6,371 nucleotides of DNA from Phycisphaerae bacterium (GCA_026984555.1 JALSRY010000789.1:1-6371), one strand, 5' to 3'. Counted from the stretch's first letter, positions 1 to 6,012 are shown. Notes: generated from the sequence alone by a model not told the origin. Numbers and translations: made by a program.

Positions 1-532
1 TGATGTCACCCTCGCGGGCGGTGGGTTTGGCGAACCAGGCCCATCCCCCCGGCCGGATGAAGCCGGCGGCGTACTCGATCAGCGTGGGCAGCGGGGCGAC
101 ACCGCGGGCCGTCACGACGTCGAACACCTCGCGCAACCCTTCCTCGTGCGCGAGCACCTCGGCTCGCCCCCAGATGAGCCCCACCCGCCGCAGGCCCAAC
201 TCCGTGACCATCCGCTCGCAAGCGAGCAGTTTCTTGCGTGTGGCGTCGAGCAGTGTGATTTCCAGATCGTCGTATACGCAGGCCAGCGGGATGCCCGGCA
301 AGCCACCTCCCGTGCCCAGGTCGAGCAGCGTCCGCGGGTGGCTTTGTTCGATCAGGGGCCCGAGCGCGAGGCTCTCGCATACGTGCAATCGCCAGATGTC
401 GTCTGGTTCTCGGATCGCGGTCAGGTTGACCACGCGATTCTCGCGCAGCAGCAGCTCGACGAAATGGGCCAGGCGGGCGTAGGCTGCGGCGGCAACCGGG
501 AAACCCGCCGCCGCCAGTTGCTCACGCGTCAT
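1..532 (-). CDS. rsmG: 16S rRNA (guanine-N7) methyltransferase RsmG (GidB), 3' end cut by window edge
   Basis: RsmG methylates N7 of a conserved guanine in the 530 loop of 16S rRNA (G527 in E. coli numbering), using S-adenosylmethionine in the cytoplasm. The first 177 residues are visible. The N-terminal part carries the family block NRVVNLTAIREPDDIW (32-47) followed by H50 and S54. The SAM-binding motif I is LLDLGTGGGLPGIPLA (69-84), very close to the E. coli VDVGTGPGLPGIPLS. After it comes LLDATRKK, and then the TARGVAPLPTLIEY block that corresponds to the conserved SRAF region. About 30-40 residues are probably missing at the C-terminus. The ATG at 532 is chosen because the alignment to the family begins right after it and it overlaps the stop of the upstream gene by 11 nt, which suggests translational coupling. 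No strong Shine-Dalgarno sequence precedes it. The function is a family assignment and is considered secure. Confidence 0.95.
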   Translation of the reverse strand, partial: MTREQLAAAGFPVAAAAYARLAHFVELLLRENRVVNLTAIREPDDIWRLHVCESLALGPLIEQSHPRTLLDLGTGGGLPGIPLACVYDDLEITLLDATRKKLLACERMVTELGLRRVGLIWGRAEVLAHEEGLREVFDVVTARGVAPLPTLIEYAAGFIRPGGWAWFAKPTAREGDI

Positions 533-992
533 GGTCTTTGGCGGCGCCCGCCGGCTCCGGGACGGGGCCAAGCCGCTCGACGAGCGCTTCCAGCCGGTCG
601 AGGTGGCTCCGGTGTTGCTGAAGCAGCTCGCTGACCACCGGCGCCGACGGACGGTCCGAGGGGATTTGTCCGGCGGCGGCTTCGTAGGCGGCGATGCGCC
701 GGCGCTGTTCGTCGAGCAGCAGCGGGAGAATGTAGCGAACGTCGAGGTAGTGCACGCGGGCGCTGGTGGGGTCGGGCCGAGGGGGGCGCGGCGTGCCGCC
801 TTCGGCCTCGATCGCCTCGGTCAGTCGCCGACGGGCGTGCTCCTCGTCCGCCACGATCTGCCGGAACACTGGTACCGCAACGGCGTCGGCCCACTCGACG
901 AACGGGTGGATCTGGTCGAGCCGTCCGAGCAGCCCCGCGTATTCGAGATTGAGCAGGTCGTTGAGTTGTGCGACGAGGGCTTCGTGGTCCAT
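522..992 (-). CDS. small ferritin-like (helical bundle) protein, function unknown
   Basis: A 156-residue, mostly helical, soluble protein with no signal peptide or membrane segment. The pattern suggests a four-helix ferritin-like bundle. Helix A is around 3-25 with E17-Y18. Helix B is around 36-63 with the acidic/His cluster D49-E50-E51-H52 in IVADEEHARRRL. A Pro/Arg-rich linker follows (65-75). Helix C is around 85-107 with E95 and Y103, and helix D around 116-141 with E122, H127 and H130. These residues could form a dinuclear metal site, but the canonical ExxH spacing is imperfect: H52 sits one residue early, and Q125/Q126 occupy the place of a Glu in the last helix. Metal binding is therefore unproven. 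Diffuse rubrerythrin, bacterioferritin or DUF-type relatives are possible. The ATG at 992 has a good ribosome site (GGGGAGA at 1001-1007, 8-nt spacer). The gene overlaps rsmG and is probably co-transcribed with it. Confidence 0.75.
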   Translation of the reverse strand: MDHEALVAQLNDLLNLEYAGLLGRLDQIHPFVEWADAVAVPVFRQIVADEEHARRRLTEAIEAEGGTPRPPRPDPTSARVHYLDVRYILPLLLDEQRRRIAAYEAAAGQIPSDRPSAPVVSELLQQHRSHLDRLEALVERLGPVPEPAGAAKDHDA

Positions 993-1000
993 GCGTTGTA

Positions 1001-1007
1001 TCTCCCC
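1001..1007 (-). promoter_or_regulatory. ribosome binding site of the ferritin-like gene
   Basis: GGGGAGA on the minus strand lies 8 nt upstream of the ATG at 992. It fixes that start over other frames in this GC-rich stretch. Confidence 0.7.
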
Positions 1008-1048
1008 GATGCCGCCGGGCGGCGCCAGTAACTGTACGACCGCCCGAC

Positions 1049-1077
1049 ACGATACGCGAAGACGCGGGGCGGTTCAA
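1049..1077 (-). promoter_or_regulatory. candidate sigma70-type promoter for the ferritin-like/rsmG pair
   Basis: On the minus strand, TTGAAC (1077-1072) is followed after exactly 17 nt by TATCGT (1054-1049). Each hexamer matches the sigma70 consensus at four of six positions and the spacing is ideal. Transcription would start near 1041, giving a leader of about 50 nt before the ATG at 992. This was found by eye. The GC-rich spacer is unremarkable. Confidence 0.45.
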
Positions 1078-1239
1078 TTCTACCGGCGTGGTGATGGTCC
1101 GCCGGTGATGTTGGTCGAGGCCGACCGGTCCGGAGCGGCCGCGAGCGCGGCGCCGCCGCCCCCCGAGATGCCGAACCGACCCGGAGCGAAAGCCGCTGGC
1201 CGCTGGGCCCGCGAAACGAACGGTCGATAACATTTTTTG
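1078..1239. other. divergent intergenic spacer without a convincing gene
   Basis: This stretch lies between the two outward-facing promoter candidates. The frames open here are antisense or upstream extensions with biased Arg/Ala/Pro/Ser composition, and none has a convincing ribosome site. Visible structure is limited to a short hairpin (GGTCG-AGGC-CGACC, about 1113-1126), a GC-only block around 1135-1165 and a T-run at 1233-1238 just before the plus-strand promoter candidate. No RNA gene was recognised. Confidence 0.4.
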
Positions 1240-1268
1240 TTGAACGACGCCGATGAGGATGGTAGCCT
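1240..1268 (+). promoter_or_regulatory. candidate sigma70-type promoter for the prepilin gene
   Basis: TTGAAC (1240-1245), a 17-nt spacer, then TAGCCT (1263-1268). The start of transcription would be near 1275 and the untranslated leader about 100 nt. The -35 hexamer is identical to that of the divergent promoter candidate at 1049-1077. The -10 element is weak (three of six consensus bases), so this is tentative. Confidence 0.35.
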
Positions 1269-1362
1269 ATGGTAGCGTTCATCGCGTTTTTCAGCGCGGG
1301 CATTGGTTGTCCGCCGCGAACCCAACGGGGGGACGGCTGATGTCTGCACGAACAGTGTAGCC

Positions 1363-1368
1363 GGAGGT
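1363..1368 (+). promoter_or_regulatory. ribosome binding site that decides the prepilin start
   Basis: GGAGGT lies 6 nt upstream of the ATG at 1375. The same frame is open back to an ATG at 1303. The strong site here, plus the short positively charged prepilin leader that begins at 1375, shows the upstream 24 codons are not part of the protein. Confidence 0.85.
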
Positions 1369-1374
1369 AGATCA

Positions 1375-2412
1375 ATGTCATTTCTCATCCCCCGCTTCCG
1401 TAACCGCTCACGAGCATTCACGCTCATCGAATTGCTGGTCGTTGTCGCGATCATCGGATTGCTGATCTCGATTCTGTTACCGTCGCTGGCTCGCGCGCGG
1501 CGACAGGCCAAATCGGTCAAGTGTCTGTCGAACCTGCGAACGCTGGGGCAGGGTGTGGTGACGTATGCGAGCGAGAGTCGGGACGGTTTGCCCGGTCCGC
1601 TGCACCCGGCGGTGTATCGCAACCAGGGCATCGACGCGCTGACCAACAACCCGATTCGCAGCTACTCCTACGATTTTGCCCGGTGGTTCCAGAAACGTTT
1701 CTTGACGTACAAGCTGCGACGGATTTTCAACGACAGCGAGAGCCAGGCGAACAGCATCACGGACCAGGTTTCGATCTGTCCCGCGCTCGAGCAGATCAAT
1801 CCCGATTCCAATTTCGTGGATTTTGCCTCGGTACGGCCCGTGTTTCCCACGGACTACGTGTTGAACAACGTGGGCGTGAACACGGCGGATGAGCAGTCTG
1901 GTTCGGTCAATGGGTTCCGAGTGACCAACCCCTCCTACTACTTCGGGTTCAGCTCGTACTCGCAAAACGATCCACAACTTCTCGCGATCGAGCGGAACAA
2001 CCCTCCCAAGAAACTGGCGAAGATCAATCGGGCCGCTGAAGAATGGATGATCGCAGATGCGTGGTATCGGCCGCGTCCGAACGGCGGGACGCCGGAGCTT
2101 CAGCAGGAAGGACCGTACCAGTGGGGATGGACGGGGGTGGCGCTGCCCAATTTCGCGCCGCACTTCTCCGGGATGGCGTATACGCCGACCGCCGATGATG
2201 GGGCACGAAACGTGGATTCCTCGCGGATTCGCAACGGGAAGGACGACGGCCTGACGAACACGGTGTTCTTCGATGGCCACGCCAAGGGGGTCGAATCGAA
2301 GACCTACTACGTGAACGGTTTTGCGCTGCTCTACGGTTTCCCGGGCACGGTGAATCCGGCCATGAAAAGCCCGCCGGAGGGATCCGCCGCTTGGAACGGC
2401 GTCTGGAAGTAG
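1375..2412 (+). CDS. prepilin-type pseudopilin with C-terminal FFDGH (H-X9-DG-like) domain
   Basis: This 345-residue type IV prepilin/type II pseudopilin-like protein is of the kind present in many copies in Planctomycetota. A basic leader (1-14, ending RSRA) precedes the class III cleavage site A14/F15. Glu19 is the conserved Glu+5 of mature FTLIEL. The hydrophobic helix runs to about residue 36 and is followed by SLARARRQAK and KCLSNLRTLGQG (49-60). The C-terminal domain is soluble and extracytoplasmic, with C50 and C135 (ICPA) as the notable cysteines, FPTDYVLNN (157-165), WMIADAWYR (224-232) and NTVFFDGH (295-302). At the position of the canonical His of the H-X9-DG motif there is D290. 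A prepilin peptidase would process it, after which it could join a secretion or pseudopilus assembly, or sit as a surface protein. The exact role is unknown. It appears monocistronic: divergent from the rsmG pair, convergent with citrate synthase, and followed by a hairpin. Confidence 0.92.
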   Translation: MSFLIPRFRNRSRAFTLIELLVVVAIIGLLISILLPSLARARRQAKSVKCLSNLRTLGQGVVTYASESRDGLPGPLHPAVYRNQGIDALTNNPIRSYSYDFARWFQKRFLTYKLRRIFNDSESQANSITDQVSICPALEQINPDSNFVDFASVRPVFPTDYVLNNVGVNTADEQSGSVNGFRVTNPSYYFGFSSYSQNDPQLLAIERNNPPKKLAKINRAAEEWMIADAWYRPRPNGGTPELQQEGPYQWGWTGVALPNFAPHFSGMAYTPTADDGARNVDSSRIRNGKDDGLTNTVFFDGHAKGVESKTYYVNGFALLYGFPGTVNPAMKSPPEGSAAWNGVWK

Positions 2413-2448
2413 ACGACGCCGTATCGGGCGAGACGATCCAGAACATCC

Positions 2449-2482
2449 AGACGCCGGCCCCCGCTCGCGGAGGTCGGCGTCT
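2449..2482 (+). terminator. hairpin terminator after the prepilin gene
   Basis: AGACGCCG (2449-2456) pairs with CGGCGTCT (2475-2482). The stem continues inward through G-T, C-G and C-G pairs, one C/A mismatch and three more pairs to a CTCG loop (2464-2467). It is followed by GTTCTTG, only a weak T tract. It sits 37 nt past the prepilin stop and 43 nt past the citrate synthase stop on the other strand, so it may act in both directions. The stem is certain from the sequence. Rho-independent activity is inferred. Confidence 0.65.
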
Positions 2483-2525
2483 GTTCTTGCGCGGCTGATG
2501 CCGGTCGGCTGCGGATGGGTGAGCC

Positions 2526-3836
2526 CTATGGCAGCTTGCCGGCGTTCTCCTTGATCCACTGGGTGGAGACCGATTTCGGCCGCGTGATGGGCGTGCCCAG
2601 CGCGCGGTTGAGGATCAACTGGGCCAGCATCCCCATCGTTCGAGAAACTGCGAAGACGACGGTGTAGTACTGGAACTCGGTGATGCCGTAGTGATAGAGC
2701 AGGGCGCCCGAGCCGGCGTCGCAATTGGGCCAGATGTTCGCGATCGGGTTCTTGCCCGCTTTGACGCGCTCCTGGGAGTACTCCTTCAGCACGTTGGGAA
2801 CCACGTTGAACACGCGCTCGACCGTCTGGAACACGGGGTCGTCGGGCATGTGCTGCTGGCCGAACTCGAGAAAACCCTTGAACCGCGGATCGACGACGCG
2901 CAGTACGGCGTGACCGTAGCCGGGGATGACCCGTCCGCTGCGGAGCGTATCGAAGGCGAACTCCCGCAGGTGTTCCTCGGAGGGTACTCCGCCGAACTTG
3001 TCCATGACCGCGAGGATCCACTTGAGACACTCCTGGTTCGCCAGGCCGTGGAGCGGGCCGGCGAGCCCGTTGAGCCCCGCGGAGACCGCGTAGTACGGGT
3101 CGGAGAGCGCCGACCCGACCGTGTGGCACGTATTGGCCGAGACGTTGCCGCCCTCGTGGTCGCAGTGGAAGCTCAGGTACAGGCGGATCATCTTCGAGAA
3201 ACTGCACAGCGGATCGGGGATGCCGAGCATGTTCGCGTAGTTGGCGCCGAAATCGAGCCCGTGCGTCCAGCGGATGATGCTGCCGTGGTTGTAGCGCATG
3301 CGGTAGATGCCGGCGGCGATCACCGGAAGCTTGGCGAGGATGTTGAGCGAGTCGCAGAGCATCGGCTGCCAATACTCCTCGCGTTTCATCCCGCGGTCGT
3401 ACCATTTGCGAAAGACGCTCTCGCGTTCCATCACCAGCACCCCGGTGGCGAGCATGCACATCGGGTGGGTGTTGTCGCTCATCGAGTGGAGCACGTCCCA
3501 GACGTACTGGGGCACCTGCGATCGGCGGTCGAATTCGCGCTGGAGGGCGGCGCGGGCCTCGTCGTCGGGCAACTCGCCGGTCAGCAGCAGAAAGAAAATC
3601 TCCTCGGGGCCGCGGTCGCGCAGCTCGAGCAGCGGATGGCCGCGGATGATGAGTCCCTTGTCGGGTTCAACCACCGAGGTGTCGCAAACCATGCCCTTGA
3701 CGCCGCGCATGCCCCCGTAAGCCTGGTTGACCGTGACTTGGGAGATGACCTTGTCGCCGAGGGTCTTCTTGACCTCGGCCACTTCCTTTCGCCAGAGCGG
3801 AATCTTCTCGCTCAGAATCTCTTGCAACGTCGCCAT
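2526..3836 (-). CDS. citrate synthase, eukaryotic (mitochondrial)-type
   Basis: Citrate synthase condenses acetyl-CoA with oxaloacetate to citrate, the entry step of the TCA cycle, in the cytoplasm. The 436-residue protein matches mitochondrial citrate synthase along its length rather than the hexameric GltA type. Examples are DNTHPMCMLATG (121-132), IRLYLSFHCDHEGGNVSANT (217-236), GLNGLAGPLHGLANQE (254-269) and GRVIPGYGHAVLR (301-313). The catalytic triad is intact: H263, H309 and D373 (in NCDAGSG), equivalent to pig H274, H320 and D375. H227, R318 and R399 fit the substrate-binding positions. ATG 3836 has AAGGAA at 3844-3849 with a 7-nt spacer. An in-frame upstream extension to 4022 overlaps dsrE and is Arg-rich, so it is rejected. 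This is the last gene of the Hdr/Qmo-DsrE array, 71 nt after dsrE. Dimeric Si-citrate synthase is expected from family knowledge, although a 2-methylcitrate side activity cannot be excluded. Confidence 0.96.
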   Translation of the reverse strand: MATLQEILSEKIPLWRKEVAEVKKTLGDKVISQVTVNQAYGGMRGVKGMVCDTSVVEPDKGLIIRGHPLLELRDRGPEEIFFLLLTGELPDDEARAALQREFDRRSQVPQYVWDVLHSMSDNTHPMCMLATGVLVMERESVFRKWYDRGMKREEYWQPMLCDSLNILAKLPVIAAGIYRMRYNHGSIIRWTHGLDFGANYANMLGIPDPLCSFSKMIRLYLSFHCDHEGGNVSANTCHTVGSALSDPYYAVSAGLNGLAGPLHGLANQECLKWILAVMDKFGGVPSEEHLREFAFDTLRSGRVIPGYGHAVLRVVDPRFKGFLEFGQQHMPDDPVFQTVERVFNVVPNVLKEYSQERVKAGKNPIANIWPNCDAGSGALLYHYGITEFQYYTVVFAVSRTMGMLAQLILNRALGTPITRPKSVSTQWIKENAGKLP

Positions 3837-3843
3837 GACCAGA

Positions 3844-3858
3844 TTCCTTGTGTACAAG
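3844..3858 (-). promoter_or_regulatory. citrate synthase ribosome site overlapped by an inverted repeat
   Basis: AAGGAA (3849-3844 on the minus strand) is the ribosome site for the ATG at 3836. It overlaps the perfect inverted repeat CTTGT-N2-ACAAG at 3847-3858. As RNA this could form a 4-bp CUUG/CAAG stem covering the start of the ribosome site, and as DNA it could be a dyad operator. The repeat is seen directly, but any regulatory role is inference. Confidence 0.4.
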
Positions 3859-3907
3859 ACCGATTGGGGTAGTGGCGGTCGGCAACGCCGCCGGCCGTCG
3901 GATGTCG

Positions 3908-4288
3908 TCAGTAGTTCATGACCGCGTTGGCCGACAGGGCTTCCTCGGTCAGCGTGGCGGCGCCGACCACCGTGGCGCCGTCGATCAGGTCGTCTTCGGC
4001 GATCGCGCGCGACTTGATGCACGGCCCGCAGACCAGGATGCGGCCGCCGAGCTTGAGGAAGTTGTCCAGCAACTCGGTCAGCGGTGGCATGTGGGGCAGT
4101 GCGATTCCCTGGGCGTAGCCCTTTCTCACGAGGTTCACGCCGTTGGCCATCACCACGACGACCGCCTCGACGTCCATGCTCTGGGCGCCGACGGCGTGTA
4201 TGAACGGCAACAACGCCATCTCGGCGTCTTCGCGGCCCTTGGTCACCATATAGAGAATTTTTTCCGCTTTGTTCGCATCATCAGCCAT
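3908..4288 (-). CDS. DsrE-family protein with CGPC motif
   Basis: This 126-residue soluble protein has the DsrE/DsrF/TusD-type alpha/beta fold. An N-terminal strand ILYMVTKG (11-18) leads into a helix with AEMALLPF (22-29). A second strand is VEAVVVVMANGVNL (40-53). A helix region LTELLDNFLKLGG (70-82) precedes the active-site strand RILVCGPCIKSR (83-94), and IAEDDLIDGATVVGA (96-110) follows. C87 aligns with the region where DsrE/TusD proteins carry sulfur as a persulfide, and C90 makes a CxxC. Family members move sulfane sulfur between TusA-like and Dsr/sHdr-type proteins. No transfer partner is visible here. The ATG at 4288 is preferred because CGGAGA (4296-4301) stands 7 nt upstream. An in-frame ATG at 4324 lacks such a site. 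It lies between the QmoC-like gene and citrate synthase, all on one strand, so co-transcription is likely. The DsrE fold is confident, the substrate is not. Confidence 0.88.
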   Translation of the reverse strand: MADDANKAEKILYMVTKGREDAEMALLPFIHAVGAQSMDVEAVVVVMANGVNLVRKGYAQGIALPHMPPLTELLDNFLKLGGRILVCGPCIKSRAIAEDDLIDGATVVGAATLTEEALSANAVMNY

Positions 4289-4325
4289 CGTGTCGTCTCC
4301 GTGTTGCAGGGTGGATACCGCCATT

Positions 4326-4346
4326 CGTGATCACCAGTCCGTGACC
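4326..4346. repeat. palindrome and half-repeat upstream of the DsrE gene
   Basis: The 8-bp perfect palindrome GTGATCAC (4327-4334) is extended to CGTGATCACC, and after 3 nt comes the related CCGTGACC (4339-4346). It lies about 40-60 nt upstream of the DsrE start, in the widest gap of the array. It could be an operator or a chance repeat. No clear -35/-10 pair was found beside it. Confidence 0.25.
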
Positions 4347-4453
4347 GGCGTCATCGTCCATTGGTTACGGGCCCGGGAACGGTGCCACAGTGTTCGTCCT
4401 CGAGCCGGGCGCGCTGTCGCCTGCGGGCCTCGCCGCCTTCACTCTCCCGGTTC

Positions 4454-5629
4454 TCATGCTTTCTCCGGTGCGGCGGGCGCCGTGGCCCCCGCCTGCGCGC
4501 CCAGCTCCACCCAGCGATGCAGCAGCAACGCCAGCGGCCGGTAGAGCGCGTGGGCGAACTTCGTCACGGGCAACAACACGATCAGGTCGATCGCCAACAC
4601 CACGTGCACCAGCGTCGTGACATACGCCACGGCGGACGGGCGCGGCAGGTAGACGAACAGCTCCGCAGCAAAGCCGGTCAACACCGTGGCGAGCATCAGC
4701 AACAGGAAGAACCAATCGGCGAAGCGGGTGTCGGCGTAGTATTTCGTCGGTTGGGTAAGCCGCCGCCACAACGCCACCGTCAATCCGTACAGGGCCATCA
4801 GCCCGGCGAGGGTTCCGATCAGCCGGCCGGGGTAGAGCAGCGAAACATGCGAGCCGATCGGTTTGAACAGGAAGTCCCAGGTCGTCGCCGCCAGGAGGCC
4901 CAGGAAGCCCCACAGGATCGCGAGATGCACAGCCCAGGGTCGCAGGAACCAGGGTTCGGGATCGTCGGTTTCGTCATCGCACTGGCGATACCGCGACTGG
5001 GCCAGCGACTCGCGGATCGCATACCCCAACGCCGCCGGCAGCGCGGCGAGGGGAAGTTGCACGGGCCGGCCGGTGGCGCGGGCGGCCTGCAACACGTGCC
5101 GCACGACCGAAGCGACGCCGGCGAGCATCAGCAGGCCGACGACCACGAAAACGCCGATGCCGGTGTCGTGAATCAGTTCGCCGGGGATGTAGTCGAAGAA
5201 CGCCATCCGCTGGCCGTTCATGTCGCCCTGGTGCCACAACAACCAGATCACAAAAAACGCCGAGAGCAGTACGAAAACTGCCAGCGTGCCGACCCACGAG
5301 CCGGACATCACGCGGCTGATGCCGGTGGGATCGTAGCGTGCGATGGCGTAGCGCCGGGCCGCGGCCATGTACCGGCCCGGGTCGGCCTGGCGCGGGCAGG
5401 TCTGCGAACACTGCCCGCAATAGTAACAGAGCCACAGCTCGCGGCTGGCCAGCAGACGATCCTCCATGCCCACCTGCCCGAAGCGAATCAGTCGGCGTGG
5501 AAAGTTCGCATCGTCTTCCGACAGTGGGCATACCGCCGTGCAGTTGCCGCAGTTGAAGCATGCGTCCACGTTGAACGCGCCGTAGTGGCGAATGCGATCC
5601 AGCAGTCGCGTATCCACGATGTGTACCAT
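4454..5629 (-). CDS. qmoC: QmoC-like HdrC/HdrE fusion: two [4Fe-4S] clusters plus membrane cytochrome b domain
   Basis: The 391-residue membrane subunit moves electrons between a cytoplasmic Hdr/Qmo-type flavoprotein complex and the quinone pool. The N-terminal HdrC-like domain has two ferredoxin motifs, CFNCGNCTAVCP (C24, C27, C30, C34) and CYYCGQCSQTCP (C68, C71, C74, C78), followed by RQADPGRYMAAARR. The C-terminal part is a NarI/HdrE/DsrM-like integral membrane domain with about six hydrophobic helices (roughly 113-132, 156-178, 232-255, 266-288, 304-327 and 336-356). Candidate heme-ligand histidines include H154, H178, H235, H342 and H360. Length and domain order match QmoC of sulfate reducers, but whether the partners are QmoA/QmoB is unknown because only the end of one HdrA-like protein is visible. 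The start at 5629 has AAGGAGT (5638-5644) with an 8-nt spacer. The gene follows the winged-helix gene by 53 nt. Confidence 0.88.
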   Translation of the reverse strand: MVHIVDTRLLDRIRHYGAFNVDACFNCGNCTAVCPLSEDDANFPRRLIRFGQVGMEDRLLASRELWLCYYCGQCSQTCPRQADPGRYMAAARRYAIARYDPTGISRVMSGSWVGTLAVFVLLSAFFVIWLLWHQGDMNGQRMAFFDYIPGELIHDTGIGVFVVVGLLMLAGVASVVRHVLQAARATGRPVQLPLAALPAALGYAIRESLAQSRYRQCDDETDDPEPWFLRPWAVHLAILWGFLGLLAATTWDFLFKPIGSHVSLLYPGRLIGTLAGLMALYGLTVALWRRLTQPTKYYADTRFADWFFLLLMLATVLTGFAAELFVYLPRPSAVAYVTTLVHVVLAIDLIVLLPVTKFAHALYRPLALLLHRWVELGAQAGATAPAAPEKA

Positions 5630-5682
5630 CGCCTGGCACTCCTTGCGCGGGGTTCCCCCCGGCCCGCGAAACGTTCACGCCT

Positions 5683-5985
5683 TTACCCCTGGGGCTTCGC
5701 GAGCAGCTCGTAGAGCACGTAATCCCCGTCCTGTCCCGCCTCGCGCAACTCGCCGTACTTTCTCATCGCCGTCAGATGCCAAAGCGCGTCGGCGGGGTCG
5801 ATGCCGGCGGCCTGGGCGATCTGCGGGACGGTGCGCGGTCCGTCGGCCAGCGCTGCCCGCACCGCCTTGCGCGCGCGGCTGTGTTGTTTGATGTGCGCAC
5901 GCAACGCATCCGCGGGTGGACCGATCCGTTGGCGCATGATCTTGAGTTTTTCCTTCTGGTCGGGCGTCAGTTTGGGGGCAGCCAT
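5683..5985 (-). CDS. small winged-helix DNA-binding-type protein
   Basis: A 100-residue basic protein. The N-terminal third is a charged helical segment (KEKLKIMRQR at 11-20 and on to HIKQHSRARK at 31-40). A winged helix-turn-helix follows: helix ARKAVRAALADG (38-49), TVPQIAQAAGI as helix 2 (52-62), DPADALWHLTAMRKYG as the recognition helix (63-78), and a wing ELREAGQDGDYVLYEL (79-94). It resembles ArsR/MarR-like winged helices but has no visible metal-binding cysteines or other ligand site. It could regulate this array. Small winged-helix proteins of this kind can also be structural or RNA-interacting, so the regulatory role is inference. The ATG at 5985 is set by an excellent GGAGGT (5993-5998) with a 7-nt spacer. 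It lies between the HdrA-like gene (112-nt gap) and the QmoC-like gene (53-nt gap), as a probable operon member. Confidence 0.85.
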   Translation of the reverse strand: MAAPKLTPDQKEKLKIMRQRIGPPADALRAHIKQHSRARKAVRAALADGPRTVPQIAQAAGIDPADALWHLTAMRKYGELREAGQDGDYVLYELLAKPQG

Positions 5986-6012
5986 GGCATCGACCTCCGG
6001 TTGTTCGGTTCG

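Noticed and set aside
529..1233. A 234-codon minus-strand open frame over the ferritin-like gene and spacer
   Set aside because: It is out of frame with the helical protein that has a proper ribosome site, and its translation is Arg/Ala/Pro-biased.
1477..3459. A 660-codon open frame on the minus strand
   Set aside because: It runs antisense through the prepilin gene and in the wrong frame through citrate synthase. It is Arg/Pro/His-rich with no domain, a typical by-product of high GC content.
2691..3872. A 393-codon plus-strand open frame
   Set aside because: It is antisense to citrate synthase, whose catalytic residues are all intact.
3837..4022. In-frame 62-codon N-terminal extension of citrate synthase
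   Set aside because: It overlaps the DsrE gene, is Arg-rich, and the ATG at 3836 has its own well-spaced ribosome site.
4365..4457. Possible 30-codon gene overlapping the QmoC-like stop (ATGA)
   Set aside because: It is too short, has no recognisable motif and no independent ribosome evidence. Kept only as part of a finding.
4361..5713. A 450-codon plus-strand open frame
   Set aside because: It is antisense to the QmoC-like gene, which has clear cysteine motifs, membrane helices and a ribosome site. The plus-strand product is Gln/Arg/His-rich and resembles no known protein.
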